Shown here: piece after piece, positions 48,244 to 62,400 of the stretch | How positions within the stretch are numbered: the first letter of the stretch is position 1 | Layout of the letters: each line of letters starts with the position of its first letter | NCBI RefSeq assembly: GCF_024362695.1 | Contig: NC_065425.1 | Span: forward strand, 9,553,001 to 9,617,000 | Reading direction: 5' to 3' | Origin: Pectinophora gossypiella | Lineage: Eukaryota > Arthropoda > Insecta > Lepidoptera > Gelechiidae | Length of the DNA: 64,000 bases | The notes under the pieces: generated by a model | Seen by the model: only the letters and a program-made list of their open reading frames with translations | Database searches by the model: none | Told to the model about the DNA's origin: nothing | Position numbers and translations under genes: made by a program

Positions 48244-48942
48244 GCGGGCCTAGCACCGTAAGAACGCGGCTCTTTCTCGCCGCGACAGCATCTGTCTCTT
48301 TCTGTGCAGTACTGTGAGAGAGTGATGGGTGATGTATGTCGAGGCGAGAAAGAAAGCCCGCTGGTCTTTTCTATACTTGACTCTGGCAGTAATGGTTGTC
48401 TACTTACGACGACCGGTTGCCACAAACCATAAAGTTGAAGTTGGTCTCCTTATACCATGCTCACGACTATATCCGATATCCCAATGCGGTAGTGAGAGGT
48501 ACGGTCACGAGCATTAATATGTATACACTTTGGTACCATGTCACATTAACTTTTTTGACAAATTGAACTGTAAGTCTCACTAAATGTCAAATATGTTAGT
48601 GCGACAGAGTCCTAAAGTGGGTACATTATATTGCTCGTGACTGTACATCAAACTTGACAGCTTTCTGTTAGACCAACGTGATAGGTGGTGGTTACGATAC
48701 ATTAGTATTCCAATAGCCGATTTTTTTTATAGTTTGTCAAAGTGGCATGAAATTAATAAATATTTCTACTAATTTGACAAACTTGTGGTATTTTAGTAAT
48801 GTAATTATAAGAGAATTTTACTAAAATGTCTAAGTGCAAACGTAGGATAAGGAACAGAGTTGTCTGTTATATTTTACCCTTGTAATAAAGGATTTCCACA
48901 TACGTTACAGTTTTTATTTATTTTAATATACATCGACCCGCA

Positions 48943-49103
48943 CGTGGGCACGTTAAGCCGTTGGTCCCGGCTATTAGCCGTAAAAACACCACCAATCCGC
49001 ATTGGAGCAGCGTGGTGGAGTATGCTCCATACTCCCTCCGGTTGATTGAGGGGAGGCCTGTGCCCAGCAGTGGGACGTATATAGGCTGTTTATGTATGTA
49101 TGT
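48943..49103 (+). repeat. SINE family M, 5'-truncated, 13-bp target-site duplication
   Basis: ACATCGACCCGCA lies at 48930-48942 and 49104-49116. The copy starts within the shared core (GGCACGTTAAGCCGTTGGTC) and ends in (TATG)n. Confidence 0.9.
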
Positions 49104-50092
49104 ACATCGACCCGCAGTGGAGCAGAATAGTGGAGTATTACCCGTATTCTTAAGTCCATTCAGATAACGCGATTTACACCCGTTGTCATACCACAGAGTA
49201 CTTAACATAGTACCGATACAGATGCACATCTCCAAGCATGCAGGAATCTATATAGTAATCAATTTGCAATCAAATAATCAAGAGCCTCAACCCTAACTCA
49301 AGGCATGACGTCAGCGGTTGAGCGTTGGGCTCACGATCCGGAGCTCCTAGGACATATCACAAAAATTACTTTGTGGTCCCAAGTTTGGTTAAGACATTAC
49401 ACCACGTTTGATGAGGTTGGTACTCAACCTCACAACCCTCACGATAGAAGATTACTTTCGTATTAATTATGTTGGCAGTGTGATATGCTCTATTCCAATG
49501 AGCAAGTCCTCAAGTCAAGGGCGTAAATGTCGTCTTAAAATACCAAAATGTTCAGCTGAGGCTGAGTCGAGTGGAGGATTAAATTAGTGCCGCCGTTAGA
49601 AATGGAGCTAGTTTTAGCCCAGTTGGTGGTTGCGACAAGCTATCCCTTGTCAAAATTATAAAAATATGTTGTTAGTGGGTTCTGTTTTCCGCATTTAGAC
49701 TCTTAAGATGGCCCATTATGCGTTCTAAAAATATAATTTTCAAGTGTCCGTTTCTCACATAAGATCACGCTTATTTCTCAGTTAGTCAGACGACACGGAA
49801 TTCCATTTCGATCCTGACACCACTTTCGCTTCCACTCTCATCACAACCTTCACGCGCATTTAAAAATAAGGAATAAATGAAACCATAAATTACAATATCG
49901 ATTTATTTTATCATTTCCTATCACAAAACAAACTTAAACTTATTCTGTCGGAAAGCGACACAATTTTTACATGGTTTTAAATAGATTATATGGGCCGATT
50001 TTTGAAAGTCAATGACTATTTTTCCAGTAGGAAAACTCTTAGTTCTTTCAATAAGAAGTCCGGTACCGGGGTTCGAACCGGCGCTCCCCGTT

Positions 50093-50375
50093 TGACTATA
50101 ACCACAGGATATAGTGACTATAACGACAGGACCACAGTGACTATAACCACAGGGCCACAGTGACTATAACCACAGGACCACAGTGACTATAACCACAGGG
50201 CCACAGTGACTATGACCACAGGACCACAGTGACTATGACCACAGGACCACAGTGACTATGACCACAGGACCACAGTGACTATGACCACAGGACCACAGTG
50301 ACTATGACCACAGGACCACAGTGACTATGACCACAGGACCACAGTGACTATGACCACAGGACCACAGTGACTATA
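50093..50375 (+). repeat. 23-bp minisatellite, about 12 units
   Basis: The unit is GGACCACAGTGACTATGACC plus ACA. It begins directly after a tRNA-like tail (GGGGTTCGAACCGGCGC). A single unit with the same tail is at 46760-46830, suggesting the array grew out of that SINE-like element. Confidence 0.9.
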
Positions 50376-50498
50376 TGCCTGGTACCATAGTATGATGCAG
50401 TTTTCACTAACACAATTGGCGCGACTAGGTGCGCGTTCACCTTTAGGGGCGCTCAATAATAGCGACACCTATTGGTAGAAATAGTTATCATCATTGAT

Positions 50499-53400
50499 CT
50501 AACACGCGTCAATAGGCGTAGGCCCGTTACAGTTGATCCTGACGTTGATGTTGACGGCCGCCAGCTGCGTGGCAAAGAACTTGAAGATGTACGGTATAGC
50601 CACGCTCACCAGCGCGCCCTCGCCGCACAGGCGGCACGACTCGCTGCCCTCTGCCTTGCCTGCTATGGGCCCGACCAGCGTGCCGCATTTTGTGCAGATC
50701 ACCGCCTGAAATTATAGATAAAGATAAAGATAAAGATAAAGATAATTTATTTGCTTAAACATGAGTAATTTAAATACAGATGACAATGTTCACATTATAG
50801 GTTCTTCATGTTTGCCTTGCGGCGCACAAAATTTTGAGTACCTAGATTATTATCTATATAAATACATGCATCATTATTACAATTTATCATTCAAAAACTC
50901 ATCTATCGTATAATAACATCTTTTAGTTAACAACTCATTCAATTTTCTTCTAAATAGACTTAAGTTACACAACCTTATTTCTAGTGGTATTTTATTATAT
51001 ATTTTTGGCGCCATTCCAAATACACTCTTCATCATTAATGCAGTATTTGTGCGTTGCTGGCATAGTTTAGCTAAATCACGTGGACGAAGGCGACTATGAA
51101 AGGCTGTAGTTTCTACATTTTTGAAAAATCCTGGATTTTTTTTTACAAATACTGCAGTTTCAATTATGTACAGTGAGGGAAATGTTAAAATGTTATACTT
51201 TGTAAAGAAAGGTTTACAACTGTCACTATTTTTAAGACCGAACATTGCCCGTATACATCTCTTCTGGCCTTTAAAAACCGTTTCTCTATCTGATGAATTT
51301 CCCCAAAAAGTAACACCGTATCTTAAAATTGAAGCTACAAGACCATGATATGCTGATAGGACAGTGGCAACATCTACTATTTGAGATAACCTGAAAAGAG
51401 CATAAGACGATCCGGACAGTCTTGAGCACAGTGTTTGAACATGCTCCTTCCACGTGAGTGATTTATCAATCTTAACTCCCAGAAATTTTGTACTGTCTAC
51501 TTCTTCTATATTAAAGCCTTGGTAATTGATGTCTAAAACTGGAGTCTGAACACGCTGTCGAAATTGCATTAGTTTTGTCTTAATCAGATTTACTAACAAG
51601 TTATTATTTTTCATCCAAGTAACTATACCATTCAGTGTGTTATTAATTTCATGTTGATAAGACATTTCGTTTTGACATTCTATCACTACTGCACAGTCAT
51701 CAGCGAAAAGTGTCACAGGGTATTGTACATGTCTAGGTAGATCATTTATATAAATTATAAATAGCAACGGTCCCAGAATACTACCCTGTGGCACTCCATA
51801 CCTGACAACTTTTTGACAAGAATGATAGATTTCTTCCCTTTTGGTACCGATATTAATTTTAGTTAATTCAGTGTACTGTTTTCTTTTTACCAAATAAGAT
51901 CTAATCAGCTTTAATACATTTCCTCTAAACCCATAATGGTCAAGTTTTCGTAAAAGAATTTCATGGTCCACATAATCAAAAGCCTGGGTCATGTCCATAA
52001 ATATAGCACTTACATGTTTTCTTATGTCAATATTTGCAGTTATCGTTTTTAATAAATAATATATCGCTACATTAGTTGATCTATCTTTACGGAAGCCTTG
52101 CTGTTCTTCAGAGAATATTTTTTTCTTTTCCATGTATTCATTCATCTGTTTATGAATAAACTTTTCAAAGATTTTTGCAAAAATAGTTAAAAGTGCTATC
52201 GGCCTGTAACATGACATATCTTCTCTATCGTCTTTTTTGAAGAGTGGCTTAATGACTGCAATCTTCAGGTTATCCGGAAAAGTACCTGTAGTGATGCTTA
52301 GATTTATGATATAGCTTAAGTGTGGTGCTATACATTCGGCAACATATTTTACAACCTTTGTTGATATTCCGTCATGGCCTACACTATTTTTATTTTTTAA
52401 TTTTTTTATAATATTTAGTATATCACTTGGTATACTAGGTGCCATAAACATAGAGTTACAAGTAAAATTTATATTTAAATTGTTAATATTCTTATCTGCT
52501 TCTGGTATTGGGTTTATTTTGTTAATGAAAAAGTCGTTGAAGCAATTCACAATTTGTTGCGGGTCAGTAATATAATTGTTATCAACTTTAATTTTACATA
52601 TTTCAGGTTTTGGTATATTTAATTTGGACCTATTTATGATTCTCCACGCCGATTTGCTGATATTCTCTGATTTTCTTAAGGAATTTATATTATATATGCG
52701 TTGAGTTGCCTTTAAAATATTTTTGTACGTTCTAGCGTAATTTCGGTACTTTAATTTATTAACATTGTTTGGTTCAAGTCTGGATTTCCAAAGCAACTTT
52801 CTTTTTATTTTGCTACTTCGCTTAATGCTCAGGCTTATCCATTTTGTAGTTTTATGAGTTTTAATTTTAATTTCATGTGTAGGGAAGCATAAATCAAAAA
52901 ATAGTGTAAAAATGTCAATAAATTCGTTATATGCTTCATTTGGGTCATTTGTTAGATATATTTTATTAAAGGAAAAGTTTTCCATGCAATGTCTAAATTT
53001 TTTCATAGTTTGTTCACTAAAATCTCTTTTTTTTACATACCAGTAGTCTAAAATACATGTAGTTTTTACAGGCAATTTCAATATTTGCGCAGTATGATCA
53101 GACATGGCAAATTCCAAAACGTCACAGTGATATTTTTTTTTAATGTTTATTGCAATATTATCGATACAGGTACCACTACTGACTCTTGTTGGTTGTTGTA
53201 CTACTAATTTAAGATTATAATTTTTAAGACAGTTTTCAAAATCTTGTGTAATATTGTTATTTTTTAAAATGTCAATATTAAAATCTCCACATACAAGTAT
53301 GTCGTATGATTTTTTTATGATGATTTTATCTAGGACAGACTCAAGCTTTTCAAAAAATAGATTAAGATATAATTTCGTATATTTCGGTATTCGATATATA

Positions 53401-56400
53401 CACACAATTATTAATTTAAGTTTAGCCAATTCTACAGCACAACATTCAAAAATTCCACATATTGATGTGTTTTCTATTTCGGGTAGTTCTCTATATACAT
53501 GACCATTTTTTATTAAGATACACGCTCCCCCTCTTCCTTTTTGTCTAGCGTAAGAAGCCACTATTTTATAATTTTGTATCAATACTGCATCTCTACCAGA
53601 ACTGGCTCGCATGTTATGCTCTGTAATACAGATAACATCGACATTAATGTGTCTTTCTTGTAGTTCTGCCAAACATACCATAAGCTGGTCTGATTTACTA
53701 CATAGCCCGGCAATGTTTTGATGCATTACATGTATATATTTATGAACGAAAAAGCTCCTCACCAATCGGTATAGTTTTATGATTTCCGATAGGTGTACTT
53801 GAAGTACATATGTTAATATTGTAATCCTCAATTTCTATAAGAAGATCATGTACATCGTTGAATATTTTTCTCCAGCCAAAGTTATTTACTCTACAAGAAT
53901 GCAAATTAAACATTTTTTGGTCGTAAGTAAGATTTAGATTACTGTCCAATGAAAAAGCATATTCATACTCCTGCAAATCCTTATACAATAAACTATTAAA
54001 CTGTTCCACTCTCCAATTAAACATATCATTGTTATAGTATCTGAATGTCGGTACGCAAATTACAATATTAGTAAAATTTAATGAAAGCACAGCTTTTCTA
54101 ATATGTACAACCAGATCCTTGTAATTTTGAGTTTGTTCGAAATCTTTTTCTCCTATAAATATCAAACAGTAGTCATTCCTTGTGAAATCGCGTAACTTTG
54201 CTTCTAAGTTGTTTAACATATGTTTAACATCTAATCCTGGAGTTAGGTAATGGCAAATGTCAAACTTATCGCTTAAGAAATGCTCTGCAGCTTGTAACAT
54301 TTTATTACGATTATTAGTACTAAGTATGCAAATTTTATTTTTTGTCATGGAATTACGTATGTTTTGTTCTTGATGCCGATTTCCATATGTTTGCTTCCTC
54401 TCATATTTTTTATTAAGCATCTCATCTATTTTCTGTTGCTTAACGCTATTATCTTCACTACAGCTTAGATTATTCCTGTCTTCTGGTTTGAGACTAGTCT
54501 TTTTTGAAACAGACTTGAGAGTTAATTCATGAGAAGAACTACGTACATTTTTTATTTTTTTAGTTTTTCCAGTATACTGTTCTACTGTATTCTTCAGATC
54601 AAAGTTTTCCGAAAGTAGCTCTTCTATCATTTGTTCCGCAGAATCCACTTTTCCCTGTAATATTTCAACTTTTTTGGTCAGTCGATCAATTTTTTCTTGT
54701 AAATTTTCACATAATTCCGGACAGCTCTTATTTGGCGCTGGTGTAGACTGGACAGAAGAGAACTCAAGATCATCTTCATCAAGTGAAGAAAAAGAGTTAT
54801 GCGTTGTAATGTTTATTTTTTCTTTTTTTCGTATAGTGATGTTCATGGTAGGTGTAGACGATTCACTTTTTGAATTAATGTCAGTTGAGAGTTGTTTATT
54901 CCAGCATACTTGACATAGCCAAGTGTCTTTGTGCTCCTTCGTCATAGTGTTAAAAAACCTGCATTCACTGACATTTGCACATTCTAGATCATATGACATC
55001 ATGCACATACTACATTTTAAATAACGTCTGTGAGTAATCCTAGTCGAACAACGGTTGCAAATAACGTCCGTAGCTTCCATTTTCGATATAATGAAAATCA
55101 AATCCTTAGTATTGTCGAAACTTGTATAGTATTCCTTAATAATGAGATTGTTAGCTCTGTTGTCTTTTTGTGTCTTGCTCTGATATAACTATAAGGCGCT
55201 AGCTAACACTCGTTAACGTTTCTACGACAATTGACACATTTGCTCGTTAACATTTCTCAGGCGTTCACTTCTAACTATATGACAGCGGGGTTAACGGTCA
55301 ACGGTCAAAATTATCAAACCGTTACACAGCAAAATTTAAAATAATCACTATTTCACTATGTATATTTTCGTAGATTCGTTAACACACTTATAGTTCGTAC
55401 TCACTGCATTATGTGTGGTGTGTTTTTTTACTTATTTATCGTATAATTGTAGCATAATTTTCCAAAATAAATATCAACACAGCACACGCACAATTCGTGA
55501 CAGAAAACTTCACAAACAGTATCACTAGCGAATTGTATTACCGTCTATTGAATGAACAAATAAAAACTTTAGATTGTCAACTTTTAATATTTTTTAAGAA
55601 AACAAATAGCGGGAGACTATATGCACTAGTCAGAAAGCGCCTGACTTATTTTTTCTAGTCTAGGTTATCGAATAAATCGTATTATCCACCCTTTACAATC
55701 GTATTATCAGTAGCTAGCTAACGAAATTACGATTAAAATTATTTTACAATCTATCTAATTAGGTTGTGGAGCGCGCTCAGTCATCCCCATAGAGCTCGGT
55801 ATGCAAAGTATTTCTTTAAATTATTTTACCTTTCTCGTTTCGTTTTTTTAGATTGTCTTTATTTAGCAATCTGAATTTCATAATTTATCTTGAACCTAGT
55901 TCACGACCCAATGGGGTAGATCGACTTCGAGGGGTAGTTAGTAGTGCGACATCATATCACGTTTTTCTATGACGTCACAGTGTGATTTTTACAATACATT
56001 AAATACAAATTCCATAGTAATTTCGTGTTTAGACGTTTAGTAAGAAGTAACTGATTTGACTAGTTGGAAACTGGCCTATTGGGAAGTGTCTGCAGGAATC
56101 GAGGCTATGTACTGAGCCGCAGAAAGAAATGAAACTAGTTTTAGCCCAGTTGGTGGTTGCGACAAGCTGTCCCTTGTCTTGTTATACTAAAGATAAAATT
56201 TCCATGTGTCCGTTTCTCACATAAGATCACGCTTATTTCTCGGGTAGACAGACAACACGGAAATCAATACACAGAAAAAAAAGAATAATAAAAAAAAGAA
56301 AACCAAGATCAAAAATCATTAACAAAAAAAAAGAAAAACAAACCAAAAACATAAAAATAATAATAAAACTAAGTATTCTAAATGCAACGCAATAATAATT

Positions 56401-59400
56401 TCGAACCGCCGCACTATGGCTTTCATAAAATGGCTTTCATAGACATAGGGAGTTCAAATTTTAAGTGGGGTTTTGTTTTGCTGGATATAGCTTCTATTAC
56501 CTATTACTATATAGGAAAATGATACCAGAGTTGATTCTGTGCAAAAGCGGTTATCGTACGAATTATTTATGATTTTTTGACATAACTCATATAATGGTTT
56601 GAGATGCCTTTTTTTTTTAAGAATCGTCAAAATAAAAAATATTTATTTTTTGATTAGAAACGGTTTCTTTCAAGTAACACAGGTATTTAACAACATTATA
56701 AGACATAATGGCATCACGCCTGTATTCCTGATGGAGTAGGCAGAGGGTTAAGTATACCCAAGCTTCGACAGCTATGTTTGAGGTAGTTATTTTCAACACA
56801 TAACAAGTCTATGAAAGCCATTTTTCGACCCATAGTGCGCCGTACTGTACTTACGTCGCTCTTGTCGGAGCAGTGGAACAGCCTGTCCTGCAGCAGGAAG
56901 GAGGCGCCGTGCGATATGAGCGCGTCCCGCTCCATCTCCCCCAGCCGCACGCCGCCGCCGCGCCGCCGGCCCTTCACGGGCTGCCGCGTCAGCGCGTCCA
57001 CCGCGCCCGTCGTGCGCACCTGCCGGGGCGAAAGGGTACCATGATGCGGCGGACCCCACTAGTCGGCTAGTTAGTTCCGCCCGCAATACACAGATGGCGT
57101 TAAACTACTTCACCAGCTAGTTCCGCTAACAATACACAGATGGCGTTAATCATTCTACGCAGATGGTCTGAAACGCGCGTGTCTATGGGTAAAGTAGCCC
57201 ACCGACCTGCCACTTGTCGGAGACCATGTGCCGCAGCCGCTGGTAGTGTATGACTCCGTAGAAGATGTCCGCCGTCATCTCGCGGCCGTCGACCCCGCTG
57301 TACATCCGCTCGGTGCCGTAGTAGTTGTACCCCCCCGCCTCCAGCAGGCGGCCGAAGTAGTTGATCGCTGTGTCCTTCTCGTTGAAGCGGAACGGACTTG
57401 CGTCGTGCACCTTGAGGGTGCAAATAGGGTAAATAAAATACACTAGGTTGACCTATATAAATTATAAAATGCTCCTCCTCTTCTATCGTGTGGGTTTTGA
57501 AGTGGATTACCTTTTTTTTTGACGTGACTTATTGTAGATTTGCCGCAAAAGGCATTAACTACTTGGCTGGACAAATGGGGAGCGCTGAAGGCTCTCACCC
57601 GGTACAACGTTTAAGACAACAGGCCTGAGGGTGCGCAGTTGGGCGCGAACCTCGGTGCAGGGCGTCGTCTGAGATGGAAAATAATTGAAAGAATTAATCG
57701 ACCCTAGTGGGTCGATAGCGATAAGCGCTAATTGAGGGAAATCGTCGACCACGCCAGCGGGGTCAGGGTATAAAATGCTAATCTAGAAATAGAAGCCAAC
57801 TAAATATGACTTATAATTGGGTAAAAAAGTGTGGGTAAATATGACTTATGTATGAGTGAAAGCGACTGAAACGTCGCTAACCTGACTTACATGACTTAGT
57901 CGGTAAAAATTACTTAAGTATGGGTAAACATTACCTATAAGTGGGTAAAAATGACTTAATTGTGTGTAAAAAAGCCCAAATAAAGATTCTATCTCTCTAT
58001 CTATTTAAAAATGACATAAATTTGGATAAAATAACTGACATTTGTGTAAAAATGTCATAAATGAGGATAAAATAACTGACATTTGGGTAAAAATGACTTA
58101 AAAGTGGGTAAAAATGACTCACGTGTCCATGCAAGCTAGCGGCCTTCCCGGCCATGCACTCGATCATCATGGCGATGGTCATACGCGACGGGAAACCGTG
58201 AGGGTTGAACAGCACGTCTGGTATGAGACCAGACTCCGTGAAGGGCAGATCCTCGGCAGCCCACTTCTGGGAGCAGATGCCCTTCTGGCCCGCCCGGGAC
58301 GCAAACTTGTCGCCCACTGTTGGGTTACGCTGAAAGAAACGGTTTTGGGTTAGGGATTTTGGTGATAGCGCTCCCCATAACAACCATGGAGATGATAGGT
58401 AGCCGTTGGTCCCGGTTATTACTTACTGATGTAAGTACGTAGTCGTTACATGAATCATGTAATGGGTCTACGGCGGCTCAGTTATAACCCTGACACCAGG
58501 GTTGATGGGGTTGGTAATTCACCTCACAATCCACACGATAGAAGAAGATAGGTTCTGGTCCATTTGCCATGACAGGTAAAATCTACAATAGGATTCCGAA
58601 GGAAGATTTAAGTATAAAATTAACTTAAGAAAATTCCTAATTGAGAAAAGTTTTACACAATGCAAGAGTTTTTCTTATATTATATATATACTGTAAGCGT
58701 TGTAGGTTTTGTTATATAGTTTTTAAAATTTTCATTGTTATTTTTGATTAATTTTTAAACAAAATTATATATGTTAAGTACTTATTATTATTATTATCTT
58801 TTTTTGTTGTTTCTGGCTTAATTTAGTTTCGTATTATTTTTTCTTGTTTTTGCTATACCCTCCTGGGTCCATATGTGGTACTGTAATAATTATAAAATGG
58901 AAACTATCCTATTCTTTATTTCTGAGGAAGCCCACATTCCCGAGATATGAGACCTTGACAAGCAGTCGCTTCTGTAAAAAACCGGACCTGTCAAATCTTC
59001 AGGTTGGGTAAGCGGACATTGTGAAAAAAACGGGATAATGCTGGTGTGCTTTTCATCAACAAAACCTCGAATTGCTGCGAACATCTTATGGTGCTGTGCC
59101 TTTGCAGGGCGTTACATGTATCTCTTGTTCTTCTACCGTGTGGATTGTGAGGTGAATTATCAACCCCATCAACCCTGGTGTCAGGCTTATTACTGAGCCG
59201 CCATGGGCCCCTGACATGACTCATGTAACGACTACGTACTTACATCAGTAAGTAATAACCGGGACCAACGGTTTAACGTGCCTTCCGAAGCACGGATCTT
59301 TTTACTTTTTGGACAATCCGATGATCAGCCTGTAATGTCCTAACCAAAATAGGGATCACAAAGTGATTTTTGTGATTTGTCCCCACCGGGATTCGAACCC

Positions 59401-62400
59401 GGGACCTCCGGATCGGAGGTCGTTACATGTATGTAACACCTTAACCTAACCTAACGCTAGGGAGGTGATGATCTTTGACCTACGAAAGTACACAATTATT
59501 GATTGTTTGATTGAAATATGCCTGATTGCTCCTTCCACGGTATAAGAAAACCTATGCTCAATCCTATAACAAGCCGCCATTGCTAGCACATTGATGACGT
59601 AAGTGTTACCATTAAATTGGTATCTCCAACATTCCAAGGACGTAAATAATACTATCGAAAATTAAGATAATCACTGACTAATGTATTTAATTACTATTAC
59701 TTGTCACATATATAAAAATCATTAAAAATGTAAGTAAATCTTTTATTAAACATTCAAAATTCCTTTGCTAAGTTTTTTTTTTTTTTTTTTCGTTTTTATC
59801 TGCGATCAGTCAGTCGACTATAAGCAGATCAGGTGTTGGTAGGGCAGTGCAGAGATTACTTTCCCAATGGAACCGCTCTCTTCTTTAAGGTAAGACATGC
59901 AGTCTATTTGCTCAAGTCCATTACTGCGGCTTTTTTCAGTCGTCTACCGTCGCCTTTGCTAAGTAAATATAAAAAAACGTTGGTCGTACCCACGACCAAA
60001 AATTACCCATTTTTTTACGAAATGGGTCTGATGACGTCAGCTGGGCTAACCTTGAAATGTTAGCTGTCACTTTTGAGCATACCTGGTTTTGTTATACTAT
60101 GGCTCCTTCCTCGTGGTCTAAGCAGGACAACGTTTGTCGAGTGACCCAGTAAATGAAGCCAACACACCTGTATCCTCAGCATGATGCAAGCCTTCTTTGT
60201 GGCCTTGCTGCTGAAGTCCCCACACAGCCGAACGCTGTCCACAAACACTTCTTCCTTCCCGTGGTACTTGTTCACCACGAACTGACTCTTCTCGCCGTCG
60301 TAGAAGCTGTCATCAAATACACAACATAATCTGACGACTATATTTGAGGTAGTCAGTGGTAAAATCAAATATACTTTATTTAGTGGGTAACATGGTTACA
60401 CTTTGAATCGTCATTTTTTTACATAAGGACGTCTCATCCGCTTAAAACTATCTCACAACCTGTATAGCCAAGGAAAAGAAGCTGCAAGAAAAACCTCGGC
60501 ACAGGGCCCTAGACGTCCTTTTTTAGTACTTTGGCTGCCTAATGTCAGTTCTCAGACAGATAATCCCATGAATTCATATCTTCTGAATAATCACTAACCT
60601 AATAATAACCTCTATAACAAAGTTTCTGTTTAATTACTGTCCTAAAACTGTTCAAAGGTAAATTTTGAATGTCAATGGGAATTTTACACACATACATGAA
60701 ATATTATAAGTAAATCATACATAAGAAACTTCTTCCTCTTCTTCTTCTTTCTTTTTATTTTGGTGCAATAAAATGTATTTGTATTGTATTGTAAGAAACT
60801 TACCAGTAGAAGGGTTCTTCAGGCTTGACCCTCGCTCCGACAGCGGGCAGTCCGTCTGCATCAATGAACGGCGCCAACTCTGGCTTGGAGTTGTCGCGAC
60901 AGAAGTACGAAGACGAATGCTTCAGCTCTATGAAGTCTGCCTTGTACACGGAACCGGCTCCAAACCCTCGCTCGTACGCTGACTTGTTGATTATCATCGC
61001 GTCTTCCATGTCGTAGCCCTGGAAAGATACGCTAGATCATCATCATAATAGTATCCCCAAACTGTGATGTTTGTGATAGGGTTGAAGATGTGGCGCATAT
61101 TTTGATGGAATGTGTCAAAAATCAAAATGAAAGGGAGTCGCTGATGAAATATTTTAAATTAAATCAATTAGACGTGGGTTATATACAAGCCCACCTTAGT
61201 GCTCCAACTTCCGAGGTGGCTGTGGCTTTTTACAACCTAGTAATAAAATATTTTCAGGGACCCCTTTTAGAGTGAGTATATTATAATTACTTAGTAATAA
61301 GGTCTAGTTGTATTTGCTATTTTAATAATTTTAGTTACGATGGGGTTGGCATGTCTACATAGATAAAAACCCCTAAAATAAATAAAGATAAAAAAAAAAA
61401 ATCATCATAATCCTAACGTTATCCCGTTGTTCACCTGAAGATTTGACAGGTCCGGTTTTTTACTGCCTGTCTGACCTTCCAACCCGAAGGGAAAACCAGC
61501 CCAATACAGATCAGGTCACACTCCAGAAGTATTTTACGGGTATGTGGATTTCCTCACGATGATTTCCTTCACCGCTGAATACGTGAAAAAGATAGTTGAC
61601 TATCCGTTCTACTTTTTAATGGTGCGGCAGATGCGCATTTTTTTGTGCGCAATATAATTTCTTCCCCGGTAAACCGGCGGAAGAGAGAGTGTGGGTTAAG
61701 GGTAAACAGTTTTTCAGTAACCCCTGGCCAGATTGAACTCAGGGTGTGAGTTTGTTCACGCATCACTCTTTTAACATACTTCGCTGATTTCAATGAAACT
61801 TGGCAGTTTTCTCCATTAGATACTTGACCAACGTCTGCCGTAGAAATCATCACGCTCTATCCTATATAGGGTAGACAGCTTATACGTACAGTGTAAGAGA
61901 TGACGGCGACAATGGCGTTGGTCCCGCAAGGGTAGTCGTCCAGTGCGATGTGGTCGTAGTGCGTGGGCCGGAACAGCGGCGTCGCCGGAGACTGCAGCCG
62001 GTATAACTTGGTATCCGCGTTGGTTAACCATGTATGGATCGGGGTGCCCATCGTCTGCTTGCCCATCTGGCACTGGTACATGTTTCTGTGGATAAGGGGT
62101 TTGATTTTTATATTCCATACATACATAAAATCACGCCCGTAATCCCTAACGGGGTAGTCAGAGCCACCAGTAATCAAAGACTAGCAGTCACTGTTGATAC
62201 GAAGTCCTAAGAATGATAAGATGAACCTTATGGCGACAAGGGACCAGCATATCTATCGCCCATAACAATGTGGATAAAAACTAGAAGCTCAAATGTAGGC
62301 GGCAGCACTGTTGAGTGTTCCTAAATTTTGACAGTTCTCCATACTGTCCAGCTAAAGTTCGTGATAAATTGGTATACAATGTGGAGCAACGTGGAGTGTA

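Larger units (their letters stand above)
47682..50498. other. region between the convergent NOP56 and POLR1B genes
   Basis: After the NOP56 3' UTR it holds: a MITE with CAGGTATGCTCAA ends (47934-48243), MITE F (48496-48648), SINE M with TSD (48943-49103), an internally deleted SINE B (49312-49452), a repeat at 49585-49810 shared with 56104-56260 (TTTTAGCCCAGTTGGTGG), and a minisatellite (50093-50375). No gene seen. Confidence 0.6.
50716..55080 (-). mobile_element. CR1-like LINE with two open ORFs and (TTTATC)n 3' end
   Basis: ORF1 and ORF2 are both uninterrupted and are followed by a ~130-nt 3' UTR and five units of a 6-bp microsatellite (GATAAA on +, 50716-50745) instead of poly-A. This tail is usual for the CR1/L2 group. 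The 5' UTR must extend beyond 55080, perhaps to about 55.5 kb; I could not find the boundary or a target duplication. Confidence 0.85.

Noticed and set aside
50093..50375. CRISPR-like array
   Set aside because: Direct tandem 23-bp units with no spacers, in a eukaryotic intergenic region: a minisatellite.
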